From Cronobacter turicensis z3032 (GTDB taxonomy: Bacteria; Pseudomonadota; Gammaproteobacteria; Enterobacterales; Enterobacteriaceae), in NCBI GenBank assembly GCA_000027065.2, contig FN543093.2, forward strand, positions 996,074-1,060,073: DNA of 64,000 bases, read 5' to 3'. Under the pieces are notes generated by a model, which was given only the letters and a program-made list of their open reading frames with translations, was not told where the DNA came from and did not search any database. Within the stretch, counting starts at the first letter, position 1. Each line of letters begins with the position of its first letter. Below are positions 1-6,821 of the stretch, in pieces. The position numbers and the translations under genes were made by a program.

Positions 1-40
1 TAACGTGCATATTCGTGCATGGTCAAGAAAATTCGTGCAA
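1..40. promoter_or_regulatory. Phased direct repeats upstream of the DeoR-type gene, operator candidate
   Basis: Three copies of a cgtgca-containing decamer begin at 1, 11 and 31, so they are spaced by one and two helical turns. They end just before the ribosome binding site of the DeoR-type regulator. DeoR-family repressors often bind repeated sites and control their own genes, so an operator role is inferred. The window starts here, so more copies may lie upstream. Confidence 0.4.
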
Positions 41-51
41 CAGGAACCGGC

Positions 52-807
52 ATGCTGACGTCACAACGTAAGAAGCTCATTCTGGAAAAGCTGGCGGCGG
101 AAGGGCAGGTGCAGTCCCGCGCGCTCAGCGAGTGGTTTAACGTCTCCGAAGATACGATCCGGCGCGATCTGCGGGAACTCTCCGCCGAAGGCCGTCTGCA
201 ACGGGTGCATGGCGGGGCGTTGCCCGCCTCAGCGGCAGTGGTGGATTACGCCGGGCGCAGCCAGCTTTCGCTTGATTCCAAGCGGGCGGTCGCGCGCCGC
301 GCCGCCGCGCTGATTGAACCGGGGCAAATCGTGATGCTCGACGGCGGCACCACGACCGGCGAACTGGTGAAATGCCTGCCGCCGGAACTCGCCATTACGG
401 TGATCACCCACAGCCCCGGCATTGCGCTGCAACTGGTGGAGCATCCGCGCATTGAGGTGATCCTCATCGGCGGGCGGCTGTTTAAACACTCGATAGTCTC
501 GGTGGGGGCGGCGGCCATTGAAGCGATGAGCCATCTGCGCGCCGACCTGTTCTTTTTGGGCGTCACCGGCGTGCATGCCGACGCGGGCCTCAGCACCGGC
601 GATTACGAAGAGGCGTGCGTCAAACGCGCGCTGGCCTCACGCGCCGCGGAAACGGTGGTGATGGCCTCGCGTGAAAAGCTCAACGCCGCTTCCGCGTTTT
701 GTATTGGCGATATGTCGCTGGTCAATACGCTGATCGTTGAGGGCGATACCGCCGACACGCTGCTGGCGCCTTTCGAAGCCCGGGGCGTGACGGTGATAAA
801 GGCATAA
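52..807 (+). CDS. DeoR/GlpR-family transcriptional regulator
   Basis: A 251-residue cytoplasmic repressor-type protein. Residues about 4-55 form the DeoR winged helix-turn-helix, with the family signature around SEDTIRRDLRELSAEGRLQR followed by VHGGAL. The rest is the DeoRC sugar-phosphate sensor domain, with the phosphate-loop motif DGGTTT near residue 100. I chose ATG 52 because AGGA lies 6 bases upstream and the protein then starts with the family-typical MLTSQRKKLILEKL; an in-frame ATG at 19 would add 11 residues. Members usually control sugar or polyol catabolism genes and respond to a phosphorylated sugar. The target is not evident, because no catabolic gene adjoins it inside the window. 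Repeats just upstream may be its own operator. Confidence 0.88.
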   Translation: MLTSQRKKLILEKLAAEGQVQSRALSEWFNVSEDTIRRDLRELSAEGRLQRVHGGALPASAAVVDYAGRSQLSLDSKRAVARRAAALIEPGQIVMLDGGTTTGELVKCLPPELAITVITHSPGIALQLVEHPRIEVILIGGRLFKHSIVSVGAAAIEAMSHLRADLFFLGVTGVHADAGLSTGDYEEACVKRALASRAAETVVMASREKLNAASAFCIGDMSLVNTLIVEGDTADTLLAPFEARGVTVIKA

Positions 808-986
808 CCTCCCTGGAAATTGCAGGTATAAAAACCAGGCGATGCCTGCTAGCGTAAAGGGATGAACCTATTTTCTGCTGTAAACGCCGCGATTATTCGC
901 ACTGCCTTCAGGCCGGTGGGATAACGCGTATCGCTGACCCGCCTGCACGGCGGGCGCCTTGCAGGCTCAACACTGTGAGGTTCGCT

Positions 987-1511
987 ATGTCTCGATCCCT
1001 TTCATCGCCCCATACGCCAACGCTCTATCTGCTGTGCGGCAAAATCGCCGCCGGGAAATCGACGCTCGCGGCGACGCTTGCGCGCGAGCATAACGCCGTT
1101 ATCGTCAGCGAAGACGCCTGGCTTGCGCGGCTTTACGGCCCGGAAATGCACGATGTAGCCGACTACGTGCGCTGCGCCGCCAGACTTAAAGAGGCGATGA
1201 CGCCGCATCTGGAGGCGCTGCTGCGCGCTGGCGTCAGTCTGGTGCTCGATTTCCCGGCCAACACGCTGCAAAGCCGCGCGTGGATGAAAACGCTGATTAC
1301 CACGAGCGGCGCGGCGCATGAACTGCACTGGCTGGACGTGCCTGACGCGGTGTGCCTTGCGCGTCTGCGGGCGCGAAACCTGCAGGGTGACCATGATTTT
1401 GCCGCCACCGATGCCCAGTTCGCGCAGATAACGCGGTATTTCGTTCCGCCCGATGCGCAGGAAGGGTTTAACGTGGTGGCGCACCGTGGCGACCCCGGAA
1501 ACTGCGCATAA
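987..1511 (+). CDS. Small P-loop kinase/ATPase (AAA_33-like)
   Basis: A 174-residue cytoplasmic protein with a clear Walker A motif, CGKIAAGKST, about 20 residues from its start. SEDAWLARLYG follows, then a hydrophobic VSLVLDFPAN strand resembling Walker B. This layout is that of the AAA_33/zeta-like nucleotide kinase family, whose members phosphorylate small molecules or nucleotides; the substrate here is unknown. ATG 987 is preferred over GTG 975 because GTGAGG at 975-980 acts as its ribosome binding site with 6-base spacing. A 7-bp inverted repeat (941-947 with 960-966) lies just upstream. There is no obvious operon partner. Confidence 0.75.
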   Translation: MSRSLSSPHTPTLYLLCGKIAAGKSTLAATLAREHNAVIVSEDAWLARLYGPEMHDVADYVRCAARLKEAMTPHLEALLRAGVSLVLDFPANTLQSRAWMKTLITTSGAAHELHWLDVPDAVCLARLRARNLQGDHDFAATDAQFAQITRYFVPPDAQEGFNVVAHRGDPGNCA

Positions 1512-1584
1512 TCCGCCAACGCTGTCTATCCTGTGAATAAGCGCGTCTGAAAACGGTTATGCGGATAATTTCAGGAGGGGCAGT

Positions 1585-1752
1585 ATGAAGTTTTTCTATT
1601 TTATTTCGTTAATCGCGGCGGCCAGTTATCTTTTCGCCTTTTTGCCGAGAGCGAAAAGCGACCGCGAGCCGCTGGCTTACTGGGGTTGCTGGATTTATCT
1701 GGGCGCTTCGGCGCTGTACTGGGCGATTTACGGAATAAGACATTATTTTTAA
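1585..1752 (+). CDS. Small hydrophobic membrane peptide, 55 residues
   Basis: This short gene begins MKFFYFISLIAAASYLFAFL and ends IYGIRHYF. It has two hydrophobic stretches (about residues 2-20 and 32-50) joined by a charged loop RAKSDREP, so a two-pass inner-membrane hairpin is likely. A very strong ribosome binding site, AGGAGGGG at 1573-1580, lies 4 bases before ATG 1585, and the codon use is ordinary. I do not recognise the family. It follows the P-loop kinase gene in the same direction after 73 bases and could be co-transcribed with it. Confidence 0.65.
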   Translation: MKFFYFISLIAAASYLFAFLPRAKSDREPLAYWGCWIYLGASALYWAIYGIRHYF

Positions 1753-2359
1753 TCGTGGTAAACATTCGCCGGGGAATAATACCCGGCGTTTAGCAATATT
1801 TCCCTTAAAAAGTAAATGACGAGGGTAATAATCCTAAAGCGTTTATTTTTACTCCTCTTCATAATTCCATCGCATTCTTTACAAAAATACGCTATCTTTT
1901 CGCGCGCAAAAGCATCACTCTGACGCTTAGCGTCATCGCCGTGGGTGAAGCCGCCCGGATAATCACCCGGGTATGTTAAAAAGTTGTTTTAAATACAAGG
2001 CGATGCGAGATTCCGGCCGCAGAATATCCTGATGACTGGATCAAATTTCTGTTAATAAAGGTTGTTATCATTAGCGGGTTAATTTTTTTAATGACGGCGT
2101 GTCGTCGCTGTTATCGTCAGGAAGTGTGCAGTAATACAACGGAATGTTTCAACATTCACGGGAAGACCATTTTTTATTCACATTCTGACATTACTGTAAT
2201 TCAAACCGGGAGCGATAACCGCGCCCCTCTATATTCCTCTTTACCGTCCTTATTACGTAGCAGGAAGGCATTATCCCTGCTGAATGATTTTCTGTCTGGT
2301 TTGTACCGCTTACGGAACGGCTTCTTTATGCGATACATCTCTGTGCATAGAGGGGCTTT
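1753..2359 (+). other. Long AT-rich leader region upstream of lpxP
   Basis: About 600 bases contain no convincing gene. The reading frame 2091-2363 ends in an ATGA overlap with lpxP but lacks a ribosome binding site. TGACGC-TTA-GCGTCA at 1921-1935 is a small perfect hairpin. The segment nearest lpxP contains bases able to pair with its ribosome binding site (see the 2223-2356 entry). The region probably holds the lpxP promoter and a long 5' leader. Confidence 0.4.
2223..2356 (+). promoter_or_regulatory. Possible RBS-sequestering stem in the lpxP leader
   Basis: Bases 2223-2232 (GCCCCTCTAT) are a perfect 10-base reverse complement of 2347-2356 (ATAGAGGGGC). The latter includes the GAGGGG ribosome binding site of lpxP, whose ATG is at 2360. 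If the leader RNA folds this way, lpxP translation would be blocked. LpxP is cold-induced in E. coli, so a temperature-responsive leader is conceivable; this is inference. Confidence 0.4.
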
Positions 2360-3283
2360 ATGAATAACGTCATGCCTTTTTCCCGGGCGCTGCTGCATCC
2401 GCGTTACTGGTTTACCTGGTTTGGCCTCGGCCTGCTGTGGCTGCTGGTGCAGATGCCGCATCCGTTGCTGATGCGCCTCGGCGCGTTCCTCGGCCGCAAC
2501 TCGCGCCGCTTCCTGAAGCGCCGTGAAAAAATCCTGCGCCGTAATCTTGAACTCTGCTTCCCGAACTTTAGCGAAGCGCAAAAAGAGCAGCTGATTCAGG
2601 AAAATTTCCTGTCGCTCGGCATGGCGCTGCTGGAAACCGGCATGGCCTGGTTCTGGTCCGACGCGCGCATCAAAAAATGGTTTAACGTCGAAGGACTGCA
2701 TCACCTGCATCAGGCGAGCGCGCAGCAGCGCGGCGTTATCGTGATTGGCGTGCACTTTATGTCGCTGGAGCTGGGGGGGCGCGTCATGGGGCTGTGTAAG
2801 CCGATGATGGCGATGTACCGTCCACACAACAATAAAGCGATGGAATGGGCCCAGACCAAAGGGCGCATGCGCTCCAACAAAGCGATGATCGACCGTAAAG
2901 ATCTCAAAGGGATGGTCAATGCGCTGAAGCAGGGCGAAGCGGTCTGGTTTGCGCCGGACCAGGACTACGGCCCGCGCGGCAGTACCTTCGCGCCGCTGTT
3001 TGCGGTGAACGACGCCGCCACCACACGCGGCACGTATGTGCTTTCACGCCTGAGCAAGGCGGCGATGCTGACCATCGTGATGATCCGCAACCCCGATGCC
3101 AGCGGCTATAAGCTGATCATTCAGCCGGAGCTGCAGGGCTATCCGCGTGAAGACGAGGCTGCCGCCGCGTGCTTCATGAACAAAGTGATTGAGCGTGAAA
3201 TCCTGCGTGCGCCGGAGCAGTATCTCTGGATCCACCGCCGCTTTAAAACCCGCCCGGCGGGCGAAGCGTCGCTCTATTCCTGA
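2360..3283 (+). CDS. lpxP: Lipid A palmitoleoyl acyltransferase LpxP
   Basis: A 307-residue inner-membrane enzyme of the LpxL/LpxM/LpxP (HtrB) family, which transfers palmitoleoyl from acyl-ACP to Kdo2-lipid IVA at low temperature in place of laurate. One N-terminal membrane anchor (residues about 17-35) precedes the acyltransferase domain. The catalytic motif reads GVHFMSLELGGRVMGLC, with His and Glu in the HX4E arrangement. That motif and the ending RRFKTRPAGEASLYS match LpxP rather than LpxL. Length is typical (E. coli 306). GAGGGG lies 4 bases before ATG 2360. It is monocistronic, ending in a strong terminator, and its leader can occlude the ribosome binding site. Confidence 0.92.
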   Translation: MNNVMPFSRALLHPRYWFTWFGLGLLWLLVQMPHPLLMRLGAFLGRNSRRFLKRREKILRRNLELCFPNFSEAQKEQLIQENFLSLGMALLETGMAWFWSDARIKKWFNVEGLHHLHQASAQQRGVIVIGVHFMSLELGGRVMGLCKPMMAMYRPHNNKAMEWAQTKGRMRSNKAMIDRKDLKGMVNALKQGEAVWFAPDQDYGPRGSTFAPLFAVNDAATTRGTYVLSRLSKAAMLTIVMIRNPDASGYKLIIQPELQGYPREDEAAAACFMNKVIEREILRAPEQYLWIHRRFKTRPAGEASLYS

Positions 3284-3300
3284 TACGCGTTATCACAGAA

Positions 3301-3328
3301 AGCCCCGCTCAGTGCGGGGCTTTTTTTT
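3301..3328 (+). terminator. Intrinsic terminator of lpxP
   Basis: AGCCCCGC and GCGGGGCT flank a short CTCAGT-type loop, followed by eight T residues at 3321-3328. Confidence 0.9.
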
Positions 3329-3417
3329 GCGTCTCCTGGCGAGATTGTGCGGCTGCTTTTGAAAAAGCGCGCGGATTGTGGGTTAATAACATTTTGTTTA
3401 CATATGGAGCTGCCGCC

Positions 3418-4446
3418 ATGGCCGGGACCGCCGCCCCCTTTTCGTTTCGCGAAACCATGGATCTGCGCGCGCAGGAAAAAGCGCTGCGCCTCGATGCGGA
3501 TCAGGCTCGCCTCATCAGCGAGCTGGAAAGCCTCGCCGCGCCGCTGCTGGCTGGACGCGCACGTTTCGCCGGGCTCTATGTCTGGGGCAGGCCGGGGCGC
3601 GGCAAAAGTTTCATCGTCGATAATTTCTTTGCCTCGCTGCCGCTGACGGCGAAAAAGCGCGCCCACTTTCATGACTTTTTCCGCGAGCTGCATCAGCGCA
3701 TGGTGGATAAGCCACTGGAGCAGGCGTTACGTGCGCAGTTAGGCGAAGCCCGGCTGCTCTGCTTTGATGAGTTCCACCTGCACGATCCGGGTGATGCGAT
3801 GCTCGCGAAAAAGCTGTTAGAAGTGGCGCAGGCGATGAAGATCACGCTGATTCTGACCTCCAACTATTCGCCGCGCGAACTGCTTTCGCATCCGCTCTAC
3901 CATGAACTGTTTGTGCCTTCCATTGCGCTTATCGAGCGCGAGATGACGATTTTCGCGCTCAACGGCGAGCGCGATTACCGCCTTGATGCCGGGAGCGATG
4001 CCGGGCTGTTCAGTAAAGGCGCGTGGCTGCGGCCCGGCACGCCCGCCCAGCGCGAGGCGCTGGGACTCGCCACCGCGCATGGCGAGTTTGCGGTCAATGC
4101 CGGTTATCACACCTTTTATGCCGCATCGCCGCCAGAGGCTGTGCTGCATTTTACCTTTGCCGGAATATGCGAAGCGCCGACGGCAGTCATGGATTATTTA
4201 ACGCTGTGTGAAACCTATTCCTGCTGGTTTATTGACGACGTGCCGCTGCTTTCACGCGTCAGTCCGGCGGCGGCGCAGCGGTTTATTAATCTTATTGATG
4301 TGCTTTATGATAAACAGCGGCAGTTATTTATTTCGAGCGCGTATTCAGTGGCGGAAATGACATGTGGTGTAGCGTTGGATGATATTGGGCGCACCGCCAG
4401 TCGTCTGTCGCAATTACGGCTAATACAAGAACCTGTTACCGGTTAA
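3418..4446 (+). CDS. AFG1/ZapE-family ATPase, probable paralogue
   Basis: A 342-residue cytoplasmic AAA+-like ATPase of the AFG1/ZapE (YhcM) family. Walker A is seen as GRPGRGKSF near residue 60, then the family-typical HFHDFFRELHQRM, Walker B LLCFDEFHLHD and the sensor-1 strand LILTSNYSPREL. ZapE acts at the division ring under stress in E. coli and AFG1 in mitochondrial protein quality control. The usual enterobacterial zapE lies next to degQ/rplM, and this locus differs, so I infer a second copy with an unassigned role. It is about 30 residues shorter than E. coli ZapE (375). ATG 3418 is chosen because GGAG lies 8 bases upstream; a TTG at 3376 would extend it without a ribosome binding site. 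Confidence 0.85.
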   Translation: MAGTAAPFSFRETMDLRAQEKALRLDADQARLISELESLAAPLLAGRARFAGLYVWGRPGRGKSFIVDNFFASLPLTAKKRAHFHDFFRELHQRMVDKPLEQALRAQLGEARLLCFDEFHLHDPGDAMLAKKLLEVAQAMKITLILTSNYSPRELLSHPLYHELFVPSIALIEREMTIFALNGERDYRLDAGSDAGLFSKGAWLRPGTPAQREALGLATAHGEFAVNAGYHTFYAASPPEAVLHFTFAGICEAPTAVMDYLTLCETYSCWFIDDVPLLSRVSPAAAQRFINLIDVLYDKQRQLFISSAYSVAEMTCGVALDDIGRTASRLSQLRLIQEPVTG

Positions 4447-4540
4447 TGTAATTAACGCGCGCCCAAAAATAATAAATAAGGGTGCCTGAAGGCATAAAAC
4501 CGCCAGTCAAATCGCGGGGATTGCTCCCCGCGTCAGACGC

Positions 4541-4693
4541 TTACTCTCTGGGTTTACAAGCCAGTGAAGCGACAATCTCCATACTCGCGCCCCGCAAGCG
4601 TAGCTCGCAAAGCGTTTCCCGTGAAAGGGTGGTGAACACTAATACCGTCACGCAAACAATAATAATGCACCAGATAAAAGCATTGTCCTTCAT
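4541..4693 (-). CDS. hok: Hok/Gef-family type I toxin
   Basis: A 50-residue toxin starting MKDNAFIWCIIIVCVTVLVF and ending LACKPRE. Residues about 6-22 are a single membrane span. After it come SRETLCELRLRG and the C-terminal MEIVASLACK, matching the Hok family pattern (conserved LCE, terminal ACK as in HokA). Hok peptides insert in the inner membrane and collapse the potential, killing the cell or inducing dormancy. AAGGAG lies 7 bases before ATG 4693; an upstream ATG at 4699 is too close to it. All key residues are present, so the toxin looks intact. Control is expected through the antisense Sok RNA and a short upstream leader ORF. Confidence 0.9.
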   Translation of the reverse strand: MKDNAFIWCIIIVCVTVLVFTTLSRETLCELRLRGASMEIVASLACKPRE

Positions 4694-4710
4694 AGCCATT
4701 CTCCTTGCCG

Positions 4711-4752
4711 TCAGGCGAGTAAGAGGCTAACATATGAACTGTTCGGGTTCAT
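4711..4752 (-). CDS. Mok-like leader peptide, 13 residues
   Basis: In hok systems the toxin is translationally coupled to an overlapping leader frame, mok. Here the matching leader, MNPNSSYVSLLLA, begins at ATG 4752 inside the Sok target and stops 17 bases before the hok ATG, so it does not overlap hok as R1 mok does. Compared with R1, the spacer before hok looks about two bases shorter, which would explain the early stop. Reinitiation could still couple the two. A second open frame starting at ATG 4733 runs across hok but starts outside the usual position. Confidence 0.5.
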   Translation of the reverse strand: MNPNSSYVSLLLA

Positions 4753-4800
4753 GTGTCGGCCTCGGGTTAAGGTAATTAACTCGGGGCCTTCATCTTTCCA
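4740..4800 (+). ncRNA. sok: Sok-like antisense RNA
   Basis: This stretch is antisense to the hok leader and resembles R1 Sok in order and shape. A 13-bp stem (4758-4770 with 4776-4788, two G-U pairs) has a GGTAA loop and is followed by a pyrimidine-rich tail, CATCTTTCC. A promoter fits: TTGCCG at 4705-4710, a 17-base spacer, then TAACAT at 4728-4733, giving a start near 4740. Sok-type RNAs block leader translation and trigger RNase III decay of hok mRNA. The exact ends are inferred. Confidence 0.75.
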
Positions 4801-4912
4801 GAACCAGCATAATGCCTGAAACCAGAAAGCCTCAGGCACCCGCCGCGAATAATACGCTTTTTTTTAATCCGTAAAATCCTTTGTTTTTCTTATTTCGTTG
4901 AAATTAATCAGA

Positions 4913-4924
4913 GTGAATATTCAC
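4913..4924. promoter_or_regulatory. Perfect 12-bp palindrome GTGAATATTCAC
   Basis: A perfect dyad in AT-rich DNA between the hok promoter and the dehydrogenase gene. It could be a repressor operator (TetR- or MarR-like in form), but no cognate regulator is identified. Confidence 0.3.
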
Positions 4925-5005
4925 TTCTCTTTGGTGCCGCGAATATTCCCGTTACCGCTTCCTGTTATTCTTTTTCTTATTTACTGCATAACAGAAAAGG
5001 TTTAC

Positions 5006-5031
5006 CCGCGCGGCCAGAAGGCGCGGTTTTT
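5006..5031 (+). terminator. Terminator hairpin upstream of the SDR genes
   Basis: CCGCGC (5006-5011) and GCGCGG (5021-5026) flank a 9-base loop and are followed by five T residues. It points rightward with no annotated gene just before it. It may end Sok read-through or an unannotated short transcript from about 4860-5005. Confidence 0.6.
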
Positions 5032-5138
5032 GCCACCCGCATGATGTCTTAAATCACTACCCTATTCGTCATTCAGGACATCACCCCTTTCGGTAATCTT
5101 TGTTCATCGCAAACCCCTCACCTCAGCGGAGAATAACG

Positions 5139-5945
5139 ATGAACAACGCAGCACAACATCAGGGCACGGCTGTCATTACCGGCGCTTCCGGCGGCATCGG
5201 GGCCGTCTATGCCGACCGCCTGGCGCGCCGCGGTTACGACCTAATTATCGTCGCCCGCCATCGCGACCGATTGAACCAGCAGGCGAGCCGGATTTCCGCC
5301 GAAACGGGCCGCAGCGTGGAAGTGGCCGCGGTTGATTTAAACGATCCGCAGGCGCTGCGCGCGTTTGAAGCCACGCTGCGCCAGGACGCCAGCGTTACGC
5401 TGCTGGTGAATAACGCCGGCGTCGGGACGCATACCTCCTTGCTTGAGAGCGACATCGACCGCATGGAACAGATGATCGACCTTAACGTCATCGCGCTGAC
5501 CCGCCTGACTTATGCCGTCGTGCCCGGCATGGTGGCGCGCGGGCAGGGCGCGATTATCAATATCGCCTCTATCGTCGGCATCGCGCCGGAAATTTTAAAC
5601 GGCGTGTATGGCGCGTCGAAAGCTTACGTCCAGGCGTTCAGCCAGTCGCTGCATCACGAATTACACGGGCAGGGCATTCAGGTGCAGGCGGTACTGCCGG
5701 GCGCGACCGCCACCGATTTCTGGGCAACCGGCGGACTTGCGCTGGAACACCTCGACCCGTCTATCGTGATGACGCCGCAGGCGCTGGTGGATGCCGCCCT
5801 GGTGGGATTCGACCGCCGCGAACTTATCACGCTGCCTTCTTTACATGACGAAGGGGAGTGGCAGGCCTATGAGGCCGCCCGCCAGACCATGATGCAGCAC
5901 TTATCCGTTAACACACCTGCGCCGCGCTATCTGGCCGCTCACTAA
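5139..5945 (+). CDS. Short-chain dehydrogenase/reductase
   Basis: A 268-residue cytoplasmic oxidoreductase of the classical SDR family. The NAD(P)-binding motif TGASGGIG starts at about residue 15, NNAG lies near residue 95, the catalytic Ser precedes it in IINIASIVG, and YGASK supplies Tyr and Lys. VVAR after the second strand hints at NADP preference. The substrate cannot be told from the sequence. ATG 5139 follows GCGGAGAA by 6 bases. A second SDR starts 17 bases after its stop and a GlxA-type regulator follows, so the three probably form one functional cluster. Confidence 0.85.
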   Translation: MNNAAQHQGTAVITGASGGIGAVYADRLARRGYDLIIVARHRDRLNQQASRISAETGRSVEVAAVDLNDPQALRAFEATLRQDASVTLLVNNAGVGTHTSLLESDIDRMEQMIDLNVIALTRLTYAVVPGMVARGQGAIINIASIVGIAPEILNGVYGASKAYVQAFSQSLHHELHGQGIQVQAVLPGATATDFWATGGLALEHLDPSIVMTPQALVDAALVGFDRRELITLPSLHDEGEWQAYEAARQTMMQHLSVNTPAPRYLAAH

Positions 5946-5962
5946 TACACAGGAGAATCACC

Positions 5963-6724
5963 ATGAAACTGACCGACAACACTATTTTTATTACTGGCGG
6001 CACATCAGGTATCGGGCGTGGTCTGGCGCAGGCGCTGCATCAGCTCGGCAATCAGGTCATCATCTCCGGGCGGCGCCAGGCGCTGCTCGAAGAGGTAGCC
6101 GCGGCGAATCCGGGAATGGATTATGTGGTGCTGGATATTACCGATCCGCAGCAGATTAAAGAGACGGCGGCACGCCTCACAGAGAAATACCCGACGCTCA
6201 ATGTGGTCATCAATAACGCGGGCATCATGCCCTTTGACGATGCCGCAGGCGCGCTTGACGACGAACAGGCGGTAACGCTGGTCACGACGAATCTGCTCGG
6301 GCCGGTGCGCGTCAGCGCCGCGTTTATCGAGCACCTGAAAACGCAGCCGCAATCCTGGCTGATTAATAACAGCTCTGTGCTCGCGTTCCTGCCGCTGGCC
6401 GCTACCGCGCTCTATTCCGCCACCAAAGCGGCGATTCACTCCTACACGCTGTCGCAGCGCTTTCTGTTGCGCGACACCCGCGTGAAGGTGGTAGAAATCG
6501 CACCGCCGTGGGTCGATACCGATCTTATCTATAAAAGCGGTGACGAGCGCGCCATGCCGCTGGATGATTTCATCCGCGAGACGCTGGAAAAACTGGCCAG
6601 CGGCGAAGACGAGGTGATTGTCGACCGCGTGCTGCCTGTGCGCGACAATCCTGGTCGCAATGAGCATCAGCTGGTGAATCAGTTCAACCAGGCGATGGTG
6701 GAAAACCCCATTCCGGTTCATTAA
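5963..6724 (+). CDS. Short-chain dehydrogenase, DltE-like
   Basis: A 253-residue SDR. It has TGGTSGIGRG near residue 11, ISGRR after the second strand, NNAGIM near residue 88, the catalytic LINNSSVLAF and YSATK. It resembles the DltE/short-chain oxidoreductase group, a structural comparison that does not identify a substrate. ATG follows AGGAGAA by 6 bases. Only 17 bases separate it from the preceding SDR, so co-transcription is very likely. The end of the gene is followed by 97 bases before the next reading frame in the same direction. Confidence 0.85.
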   Translation: MKLTDNTIFITGGTSGIGRGLAQALHQLGNQVIISGRRQALLEEVAAANPGMDYVVLDITDPQQIKETAARLTEKYPTLNVVINNAGIMPFDDAAGALDDEQAVTLVTTNLLGPVRVSAAFIEHLKTQPQSWLINNSSVLAFLPLAATALYSATKAAIHSYTLSQRFLLRDTRVKVVEIAPPWVDTDLIYKSGDERAMPLDDFIRETLEKLASGEDEVIVDRVLPVRDNPGRNEHQLVNQFNQAMVENPIPVH

Positions 6725-6821
6725 ACCTCATCGGGGCGCCGCACGAAAATAGCGCCGCCCCCTGTTCAGCCAGGCGGGTTTTATCGTAAAACGGTGATTC
6801 TTCTTCGCCCCGGAGGCGCGT

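Larger units (their letters stand above)
4480..4841 (-). ncRNA. hok mRNA with paired 5'/3' ends (tac/fbi-like)
   Basis: Predicted minus-strand toxin mRNA. A TATTAT -10 element (complement of 4849-4854) would start transcription near 4842. The first transcribed bases (complement of 4829-4841) can pair with the 3' end (complement of 4480-4493) through GGTGCCTGA-type complementarity with one bulge. Such end-to-end pairing is the hallmark of the translationally silent full-length hok mRNA, which 3' processing activates. The ends are inferred from this pairing and from comparison with the plasmid R1 hok/sok organisation. Confidence 0.7.

Noticed and set aside
2091..2363. 90-codon frame overlapping the lpxP start by ATGA
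   Set aside because: No ribosome binding site, no recognisable protein features, and it lies in the probable lpxP leader. Kept only as a possible coupling element.
4482..4730. 82-codon plus-strand frame in the hok region
   Set aside because: It runs antisense to hok, has no protein-like features, and the minus-strand reading gives a clear Hok toxin.
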